Source of the DNA: Phoronis ovalis
Taxonomy: Eukaryota > Phoronida > Phoronidae
Assembly: GCA_028565635.1 (NCBI GenBank)
Contig: JAOXYB010073277.1
Location: 1-16,466, forward strand
DNA length: 16,466 bases
Direction of reading: 5' to 3'
Shown: in pieces, positions 10,873 through 16,466 of the stretch
How the letters are laid out: each line of letters begins with the position of its first letter
How positions within the stretch are numbered: position 1 is the first letter of the stretch
Made by a program: the position numbers and the translations under genes
The notes under the pieces: model-generated
What the model was told of the DNA's origin: nothing
Databases searched by the model: none
The model's input: the letters and a program-made list of their open reading frames with translations, nothing else

Positions 10873-13800
10873 GTATGTTACAGTGGTACACTATGCACCT
10901 GTATGCTATAAGACATTAGCAATGATGGCCATAAAAGGTGCATTGATTTAGGACTTGAAGAGATATTAGAATATAATAATTAAAAACCCAGAGAATAGTT
11001 TATTTTTACAGTAAAAATAATAGATTTAAAAACATTTTTATTTTTTTGCAGTTGTCTTTGTACTAGAACCCACGTTTCTCTGAAAAGAATTCTTTATGTT
11101 AATTTACTGATATTTTACAACACACTGTATATGTAACTAATGCAGTTTCTCGGATCGATCTGCCGATAGCTCTTTAGGCAACTCTATCCGGGGAAGTTGT
11201 GCTAACAATAATAGGCGACCTACTTCGATCGTGATGGTGGGGACCACATAGTCTTGATTGTAAATTATTCATCCATTTTACTGCCATCTAATTTTGATTT
11301 TTTAAATTAAATATTATCGTACAGCGATGTATTGATCTAAAGCCATTGCTTTCTATAATAAAAAATATACCAGTTTGTAGAAAATATTATAAATGTTCCT
11401 TACGGTTCCTTTTCAGGTGTTTCTTTTAGTGCTCAGCATCACAGTGTTATGTTCAGCTACGTATGTTCCTCACCCAACCTGGCCAGGTTAGTTTATTATA
11501 ATAGCAGTTCCATAATCAATGATCAACTACAACAATTTATGAATATCAAACAAATAATAGGAAGACGTTGATTTGTCTCATATGTCATCCTTCAGTCTGA
11601 ATAATTCCATCCTAGAGGGGTGCAACACGTACTAAAGGAAGGGTTTATTCGGACTGATTATCCTTGTACATTTTGTTTAACGAATGTCTTTTCGCAGACT
11701 AAATGTTAGTAGTCGCATATCGGGATTAACTAGCCTGAAGAATTGTACCAAGATCCGTGAATTTCACTGAGTTTGAATCTTGATTTACATATCTCACTAG
11801 CTTAAAATCAAAGGAATCTCGATTACTCAAAGTTTCTTTAGATACTTATTAATTTTGCGTAATTAACTGCAATTGAATTACATTGTACACTTATTACAAA
11901 TAATTGTTTCAAATATCACAATTTACTAACTACGGAACAATGACTGGAAATTCGACACAAGATGTTGTCTGCTCAAATCACAATGTGGATTATGCAACGT
12001 GGGGGGGAGGCGCGCAAAGTTATTTGAGTATGGTAAGCTCGTGGTAGCAAAACAAATGCAAATTAATGTTTTACAAATATAGCGGTAGTTGGTCAAAATT
12101 AAAAAATATTTGATAAATAGTGCAAAAAAATGGAAATGTAACATGGAAGCAAAGCACTTCAAAAATTTTAATCGTTAATGGAAACTATCCAAATTTTTGA
12201 ATATCTAAGCGGTAGTGGTAGTAATCTCAAAAATAAAAACAAAGTATATATAGCGTATAATCCAACTTCAAAAATTTTAACATCTCCAAACCCCAATAAG
12301 ATTATGGATTTCTCACACTCGGGTAGTGTAGTCAGGTAAAGATGGTGTGCAGGCCCGTCAGACACTTTTTCAAAAGGGGGGTGTGATGGTAGTGAAAGCT
12401 TTGCTTGTACATCTATTGACTTGTTCCATAGCTGATTAAATGTATATAACATATATGAATGAATATTATGAAAACATATTTTAGATCCCTGCAAAGACAA
12501 ACCGTGTCCGGACGACTCTAAATGCTCAAGTTATTACGGCACTTACAAATGTACTTGCAATAGCCATGATCAGTATTGGGATAAAACTGCTAATAAATGT
12601 ATCAGTGAGTATACTTTTATTTAAAAAGCCAAATGCATGGCTATAAAACATGAATTGTCTTTTTAGTTGTGTGATCACTGGAGTTACAACAATTTCTGTT
12701 TCTATATGTGATGTTCATAAAACTAATTATAAAAATCTGCGTTTCTAATTATTTTTATTATGGAAATATGTTTATTTGATAACAGAATTGAAATTATTAT
12801 CATGATAGCAGTAAGTAATTGTTTTGATTGTATATTTTAGATCCATGCCCAGCGGGTTCTACATATCATCCTCCCACTTATTACGGTACATACACTTGTA
12901 CCTGTGATAATCATGACCAGTATTTTGATAAAGCAACCCAAAAGTGTATTGGTGAGTATAACTTTTATACTTATAATACGCGGAAACATGAAGTTAGAGA
13001 CAGTGCGTAAAATATGAATAGTCGGTACAAACTACGTGAAACAGATGCGATCCGGGGACTGGACTGACATGAACCAAATAAGAATGTAAAAAGAGATTCA
13101 AGATGGCCTAGGGTATTAAATGTCCATCCCATAAAATGCTAGGACAAAAACGTAATCACTAATCACCTCACCGTTTTGTTTCCTTTTGCAGACCCATGTG
13201 ACCCTAGTCCATGTCCATCAGACGCCACGTGTCGCCGAACTCACTACCAATACAATTGGTGGACGAATAAACAAAACAAAGTCAAATACGAGTGCTGTTG
13301 TGAAAAGGGATACGAATATAACAAGGACACCAATTCGTGTGACGGTAAGCTGTTAAACCGGTCCAAACTAGTTGGGTTTACTTATTGTTTTAGACCTCTT
13401 ATGTACGGAGGACATCGTTTAATTATTTATTATTTATTATAACGGTTGAGTCTCAGAGGTTAAATTTTGTAAGTGTAGAAGAGAGTGCAATAATACACAA
13501 TGCTTAACGAAGTAGCTTAGGGTTTGCATCAAGGGTGCTGCTTGTCCTATACCAGAGAAGTTCCATGATCAACGATCAACAATAAGTTAATGTAAAAAAT
13601 TAGGAATATTTTTGTTATCAAATCAAGTCGGGCGCCATCACTTAATACATGTAACGTATTTTGTTGCAATACAGGTTGCGACATTTGGATAATAGTGATG
13701 ATTACATCCAGCGATGACTTTTTATCAAGCCTTTGGCAACTTTTAGGGAACACGACAAAGGCAGCTAGTTGCTAGCTAGACATTTATCACCGTGGTTTAA

Positions 13801-16466
13801 TTGCCACATATTTACAAGTATATTCACGTGTCCCTGGTGTTGTATGCAGTTGCTAGTTACTATATAGCCTGAGATAACCTGCTGCTAAAACAGTTACAAC
13901 AGAGTTGACCCAATTCACGCTTATGTGGCCATGTTCTTTTAACGTTAGAAATTTTCCATAAATGGTTCTGGCGACCTTTCCGCGGTTTTGCTGCAATAGA
14001 TGGCCTCAGTGCAGTGCCGTGCTGAGAGATCTCAGCTAACAGTGATTGATTTGAATCCTCCTGGTGGCAAGGAAAGCAACCAACGACGTGAATATTGCTT
14101 CATTGATTCTCCCATTCTTTTGGAGATTTACCTTAAATATCATTGTGTTTCCGCATACTACAAAACTTTCAGTTTAATAGTTATTAAACTTAGAACACTA
14201 GATAATACCCTTCAAATTAAAATTCTTTATTTTTTCAGATGTAAATGAATGTGAAAAATGTCACGACGCATGTTCAAGAAAAAGCCGCCCTCACACAATA
14301 TGTATCAACACTCCTGGTTCATATGAATGTTCTTGTGAGGCTGGGTACATGTTAGTAGCATGTGCGTACCCGTACTTATATTATAAACGTAGTGGAGGAG
14401 GCTGGGGCGCGTATGGATATGGTGGATACAACAGATACGGGTACAGTGGATATCACTGTGGTGCACCTTCCAAACCAGAACACTGGCCTCAGTTTATTTG
14501 CAAAAGTAAGCGCAATACAGCGAATTACACCTTTTAAGTGCAACATAATTTTACATTACAAGTATTACTGGCTAATCTGTCTGCTGAGCATTCCCTAATT
14601 AGTTTTAAAGATACCCCGGTCCCCGCACTCCAACAAAAAGGCGTAACACATGACCGTGACTTTTTCAAAATAATTTTTGCGATGTCCGTAACTTATCATG
14701 CTGGAGAGCGGAGACCGGTCAAGATACATTGAGGCGTGCATATATTTCAAAATAAGGGTTTGATGCGGAATAAAATACAGAGATAAACGTACAAAAGTAT
14801 GCATTTTAAAAGGATAAAAAGTTTTTAAAATTGTAAGTGATAATTATTCCACCTGCAAACTCAAAACTTTGTAAAAATGAGCCTTATATTTATCTATGTA
14901 TCCATAAAATGATATGTCATACTTTTTAAAATTTTGCTATTTTTGAAGCTCAGGTTAAAATCAACAAAATCGTATTCTCCAACTTTGAAAGCTCGTGTCT
15001 TTAAATATAAACCTGCATATCAAGATGTAAACATAATTTGTGCAATTCTGATTTATATTTTTTTGAAAATTGAAAAACATTTTACTAAAATGACCGCACA
15101 TCAGGTCATGAAAACTGTTTTCAACCTTTCGTCCTTATAAAATTGAAATTATACTCTTTCCAAAAAAGCATAATTTGCATGTCTATCCCTTCTTTCTGAT
15201 CATGAAAATTAGAGAAACCGAGAGTTATAGTAAATAAAAAGTGTAACATTATATCTTGAGTAGATGTTATATACTAGTATAGATTTTAATGTTGTATACT
15301 AGACTCTAGTATACATTTTAATGAACAGTGGTGCAACAGGAATTTACGTTATTAATTTTTATTTTTTGAATTTCCAAGATGGTATTGACAAAGTATTCGG
15401 ATTGTTATGTTATTCAAGTTACGCCTGATATCTTATAAATACAGGTTTCAAGATGCATCAAACAGAGTATATATATCTTTAATTCCATTTTCATTTTACA
15501 AATCTTTTACAGAAATAGAGGATCCATGCAGTGACCCAAATGTAAATTGCCCTTCAAATTCGCAGTGTGTTAATGACCCTAGCGCGTCTGGTGGATATAG
15601 ATGTCAATGTGATGATGGTTATACAGGGGATAACTGTGATGGTTAGAATACAATTTTGTTTAAAATCATTCAACTATATTCAAGAATTAAACTATTTATA
15701 TCTTACACTATATATCTTAACAAAGTCGTTACTAAGGACGTTAGTTAATCACACACAGAAAACAAAAAATTATCTTTACTGAAATTTTCGTTGTTTTTGA
15801 TTGCGCTATCTGATGCAATAGCAGAACAAAGCTAAGTAATGATATTATTGCGAGAGTAAGAGGTGAAATATTACAACGTTTGAAATCACTCGCTAAAGCC
15901 CTGTTTTGTTTTTAATACACGTATAATTTCTTATATATCTACATCTATTTTATTCTCAGATATTGATGAATGTACAGATAACACGGCCAATGACTGCGAG
16001 CAGACTTGTTCTAATACAATGGGAAGTTTTACCTGTGGCTGTAATCCAGGATATACACTGAATGCAGATGGCAAGACTTGTGACGGTAAGACAAAAACAC
16101 TAAAAAAATTTGAAAAAAATATTCTGGCATTTGACCATAAAGATTGTTTGCTGAACATTTGACCATTGAAGTTTAATTCTTATGAGTTGCAACAGAAAAC
16201 ACGTTTGTGTATACATACAAGCTTTTTATTTTTTCCCCATGAATAATACAAAGATTGAAATAGTCCATAAGAGCATGTGCAATGCCATTTCATTGTTGTG
16301 CACAAGATGTTGTTTTGCTATTATTTACAAATACACGAAAAAATGTTATATATTGTGTTCATCTTTTTTTTCAGATATTGATGAATGTGCAGATAACACG
16401 GCCAATGACTGCGAGCAGACTTGTTCTAATACAGTGGGAAGTTTTACCTGTGGCTGTAATCCAGGA
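10858..16466 (+). CDS. Secreted multi-EGF-domain protein, nine exons, 3' end outside window
   Basis: Joining exons 10858-10872, 11417-11486, 12485-12604, 12841-12951, 13192-13344, 14239-14505, 15513-15641, 15960-16085 and 16375-16466 gives an uninterrupted 361-residue frame with GT-AG sites at every junction. Order: signal peptide (1-19), linker TYVPHPTWP (20-28), then EGF-like modules at 29-68, 69-105, 106-156, 157-245 (calcium-binding, with Gly/Tyr extension), 246-288, 289-330 and 331-361 (both calcium-binding). From module 1 on, every complete exon is phase 1 at both ends, so any one could be skipped or duplicated without breaking the frame. The product should enter the secretory pathway and act outside the cell. 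The cbEGF run resembles fibrillin-like or matrix proteins, but the Tyr-rich irregular N-terminal modules match no family I can name. A membrane anchor or further domains may lie beyond the right edge. Confidence 0.88.
10873..11416 (+). other. Intron 1 (544 nt, phase 0)
   Basis: The splice sites are gtatgt and ccttttcag. Nothing else was recognised inside; the stretch around 11140-11240 is richer in CpG than the rest. Confidence 0.7.
11417..11486 (+). CDS. Exon 2: hydrophobic core of the signal peptide and N-terminal linker
   Basis: Acceptor ccttttcag, donor CCAG|gttagt; 70 nt, phase 0 to phase 1. It encodes VFLLVLSITVLCSA followed by TYVPHPTWP and one base of the next Asp codon. With exon 1 this makes a textbook signal peptide: a short basic n-region (MMSLK), a hydrophobic core of about 11 residues and a small-residue cleavage site, most likely after CSA (residue 19). 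The mature protein would start TYVPHP. A separate signal-peptide exon before phase-1 EGF exons is the usual layout in exon-shuffled secreted proteins. Confidence 0.82.
11487..12484 (+). other. Intron 2 (998 nt, phase 1)
   Basis: Starts gttagt and ends acatattttag. It contains a G-run (12001-12007), a 16-bp direct repeat (12156-12280) and another G-run (12376-12381). Long minus-strand open frames (11926-12162 and 12168-12500) have no recognisable product, and the second overlaps exon 3 antisense. They may be remnants of a repeat element. Confidence 0.65.
12156..12280. repeat. 16-bp direct repeat 109 bp apart in intron 2
   Basis: acttcaaaaattttaa occurs at 12156-12171 and 12265-12280 without mismatch. 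A second shared word, agcggtagt, occurs near 12080 and 12209, so this may be the edge of a diverged tandem duplication rather than a target-site duplication. Confidence 0.45.
12485..12604 (+). CDS. Exon 3: EGF-like module 1
   Basis: Acceptor acatattttag, donor ATCA|gtgagt; 120 nt, phase 1-1. The 40 residues start DPCKDKPCPDDSKC and continue SSYYGTYKCTCNSHDQYWDK to a final Cys. The six cysteines are spaced C-x4-C-x5-C-x8-C-x-C-x13-C, a normal EGF pattern (expected pairs 1-3, 2-4, 5-6). There is no D-x-(D/N)-E-C start and no hydroxylation consensus, so it is not a calcium-binding EGF. The C3-C4 and C5-C6 loops are rich in Tyr and Trp. It is the closest paralogue of exon 4, sharing YYGTY, HDQY and D-K, and also similar intron ends. 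Confidence 0.87.
12841..12951 (+). CDS. Exon 4: degenerate EGF-like module 2 with four cysteines
   Basis: Acceptor gtatattttag, donor ATTG|gtgagt; 111 nt, phase 1-1. The 37 residues begin NPCPAGSTYHPPTYYGTY, then TCTCDNHDQYFDK to KCI. Only four cysteines are present. Aligned with exon 3 on PCP and YYGTY, the retained ones are C2, C4, C5 and C6, while C1 is deleted and C3 is replaced around the STYHPPT segment. That is loss of exactly the C1-C3 partner pair, leaving the 2-4 and 5-6 disulfides possible. The exon is 9 nt shorter than exon 3. The frame and splice sites are intact, so it looks like a functional modified module rather than a pseudo-exon. It is not calcium-binding. Confidence 0.82.
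13192..13344 (+). CDS. Exon 5: EGF-like module 3 with extra Cys and long Tyr/Trp loop
   Basis: Acceptor tttccttttgcag, donor GACG|gtaagc; 153 nt, phase 1-1. The 51 residues start DPCDPSPCPSDATC. A 20-residue C3-C4 loop follows (RRTHYQYNWWTNKQNKVKYE), against 8 in module 1. Then comes CCCEKGYEYNKDTNSCD. The usual C4-x-C5 is C-C-C, giving seven cysteines, an odd number. One may stay free, pair with another module or crosslink between chains. EKGYEYNKDTNSC matches the normal C5-C6 end of an EGF. The loop is basic and aromatic. I see no calcium-binding start. Confidence 0.85.
13345..14238 (+). other. Intron 5 (894 nt, phase 1)
   Basis: Starts gtaagc and ends ttttttcag. It holds a small hairpin agctag-ttg-ctagct (13763-13777). 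A less A+T-rich segment from about 13960 to 14110 begins an open frame (from 14000) that runs through the acceptor into exon 6 in a different frame. No cysteine-patterned hidden EGF exon was found. Confidence 0.65.
14239..14505 (+). CDS. Exon 6: calcium-binding EGF module 4 with Gly/Tyr-rich extension
   Basis: Acceptor ttttttcag, donor AAAA|gtaagc; 267 nt, phase 1-1, about twice the size of the other EGF exons. The 89 residues start with the cbEGF signature DVNEC. The stretch C-INTPGSYE-C matches the Asp/Asn beta-hydroxylation and calcium consensus, followed by C-S-C-EAGYMLVA-C. An extra Cys lies between C1 and C2 (ECEKC). After the expected C6 the frame continues through AYPYLYYKRS and a Gly/Tyr/Trp block at exon residues 53-72 (14394-14453), then HCGAPSKPEHWPQFICK. 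The exon has nine cysteines, three beyond the canonical six. Gly-Tyr repeats of this kind occur in cuticle, shell, silk-like and adhesive matrix proteins (general knowledge), so a crosslinking or structural role is plausible inference. The last two Cys may alternatively belong to an expanded C5-C6 loop. Confidence 0.85.
14615..14720. mobile_element. MITE-like element with imperfect 19-bp terminal inverted repeats
   Basis: 14616-14634 (ccggtccccgcactccaac) and the reverse complement of 14700-14718 match at 16 of 19 positions. The pair encloses 65 bases and stands out as GC-rich in an A+T-rich intron. Perfect 7-bp direct repeats aagatac flank it at 14608-14614 and 14721-14727 and look like a target-site duplication. 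There is no coding capacity, so it would be non-autonomous. The superfamily cannot be assigned from one copy. Confidence 0.55.
15274..15323. repeat. Palindromic AT repeat in intron 6
   Basis: Two copies of an 18-mer, ctagtata(g/c)attttaatg, at 15274-15291 and 15306-15323 (one mismatch, period 32). Between and overlapping them is a 21-nt near-perfect palindrome: gtatactaga (15294-15303) and tctagtatac (15305-15314) around a single C. It could extrude as a hairpin. No transposon hallmarks were recognised. Confidence 0.6.
15513..15641 (+). CDS. Exon 7: EGF-like module 5
   Basis: Acceptor tcttttacag, donor GATG|gttaga (weaker than the others); 129 nt, phase 1-1. The 43 residues start KIEDPCSDPNVNCPSNSQC and end CQCDDGYTGDNCD. 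The six cysteines are spaced C-x6-C-x5-C-x11-C-x-C-x8-C, with the typical DDGYTGDNC ending of ordinary EGF repeats as in Notch-type proteins. It lacks the D-x-(D/N)-E-C start, so calcium binding is not predicted. The first Lys is a split codon (A from exon 6 plus AA). Confidence 0.88.
15642..15959 (+). other. Intron 7 (318 nt, phase 1)
   Basis: Starts gttaga and ends ttttattctcag. Its last 46 bases align with the last 45 bases of intron 8: both have aatacacg at the same distance from the exon (15914 and 16330), ttatatat in the middle and a T-rich tract. This shows that the duplication of exons 8 and 9 included intron sequence. Confidence 0.7.
15960..16085 (+). CDS. Exon 8: calcium-binding EGF module 6
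   Basis: Acceptor ttttattctcag, donor GACG|gtaaga; 126 nt, phase 1-1. The 42 residues start DIDECTDNTANDCEQTC, continue SNTMGSFTCGCNPGYTL and end NADGKTCD. This is a full cbEGF: the D-I-D-E-C calcium ligands, C-x-N-x4-F-x-C (beta-hydroxylation consensus) and six cysteines. Such modules form rigid calcium-stabilised rods when in tandem (general knowledge of fibrillin-type cbEGF). It is nearly identical to exon 9. Confidence 0.93.
16375..16466 (+). CDS. Exon 9 (cut by window end): calcium-binding EGF module 7
   Basis: Acceptor atcttttttttcag; phase-1 start. The visible 31 residues read DIDECADNTANDCEQTC then SNTVGSFTCGCNPG. They are the same as exon 8 except Thr to Ala (ACA to GCA) and Met to Val (ATG to GTG). 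Five of the six cysteines are visible and the sixth lies beyond the edge. The tandem of near-identical cbEGF exons suggests that the array continues to the right. Confidence 0.93.
   Translation, partial: MLMNVQITRPMTASRLVLIQWEVLPVAVIQ

Larger units (their letters stand above)
14506..15512 (+). other. Intron 6 (1007 nt, phase 1)
   Basis: Starts gtaagc and ends tcttttacag. It contains a MITE-like inverted-repeat element (14615-14720) and a palindromic AT repeat (15274-15323), listed separately. No additional exon is supported. Confidence 0.65.

Noticed and set aside
11926-12500. Two consecutive minus-strand open frames (78 and 110 codons)
   Set aside because: They lie in intron 2 and the second runs antisense through exon 3. 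No recognisable product. Long frames here come from low-complexity sequence.
14000-14248. 82-codon open frame reaching into exon 6
   Set aside because: It reads exon 6 in the wrong frame and crosses a good acceptor. A transposon or exon remnant is possible, but nothing recognisable supports it.
14362-14598. Second + strand open frame overlapping the Gly/Tyr exon
   Set aside because: It is the off-frame reading of the repetitive GGN-TAY codons. The true frame keeps the EGF cysteines and both splice phases.
15931-16158. 75-codon minus-strand open frame opposite exon 8
   Set aside because: Antisense shadow of a well-supported cbEGF exon.
1-16466. CRISPR array, operon, or mobile-element protein genes
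   Set aside because: No regularly spaced repeats, no contiguous prokaryotic-type genes and no transposase or reverse transcriptase motif in any frame I read. The architecture is plainly metazoan.

Overview
The window is animal nuclear DNA, A+T-rich by eye (roughly two thirds A+T or more). It has GT-AG introns, short exons in long non-coding stretches, AATAAA polyadenylation signals and no bacterial gene organisation. The main gene is a chain of EGF-like modules, each on its own phase-1/phase-1 exon, which is the classic layout of metazoan exon-shuffled extracellular proteins. I cannot name the species. Base composition, intron sizes and a Tyr/Gly/Trp-rich secreted EGF protein would suit a bivalve or other lophotrochozoan mollusc, but that is inference only.

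Layout. (a) 1-4935, + strand: the 3' end of a gene entering from the left. I see two coding exons, 866-967 and 4617-4699, joined in phase across a 3.6 kb intron. They encode a hydrophilic tail plus a Trp-rich C-terminus ending at a TAA, followed by a short 3'UTR with AATAAA at 4911. I do not recognise the family. (b) 4936-10776: an intergenic stretch of about 5.8 kb with no supportable gene. It holds a small palindrome with a 7-bp direct-repeat flank (6348-6413), a 30-bp tandem duplication (8473-8532) and a few weaker inverted and direct repeats. (c) 10777-16466, + strand: a TATA box 30 bp upstream of an Inr-like TCAGTC, then nine exons of a secreted multi-EGF protein that runs off the right edge. 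The joined frame gives 361 residues without a stop: a 19-residue signal peptide, a short linker and seven EGF-like modules, the last cut by the window end.

The EGF gene holds most of the interest. Modules 1 and 2 are a tandem duplication, but module 2 has four cysteines instead of six, best explained by loss of the C1-C3 disulfide pair. Module 3 has an extra cysteine (C-C-C in place of C-x-C) and a long Tyr/Trp-rich loop. Module 4 is a calcium-binding EGF whose exon continues into a Gly/Tyr-rich block and ends with two more cysteines. Module 5 is a standard EGF. Modules 6 and 7 are calcium-binding EGFs whose exons differ at only 2 of 92 aligned bases, both amino-acid changing, although their upstream introns have clearly diverged. 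The irregular N-terminal half against the regular cbEGF C-terminal half suggests a secreted matrix, shell, adhesive or mucus protein with a specialised Tyr-rich N-terminus on a fibrillin-like rod. That function is a hypothesis, not something the sequence proves.
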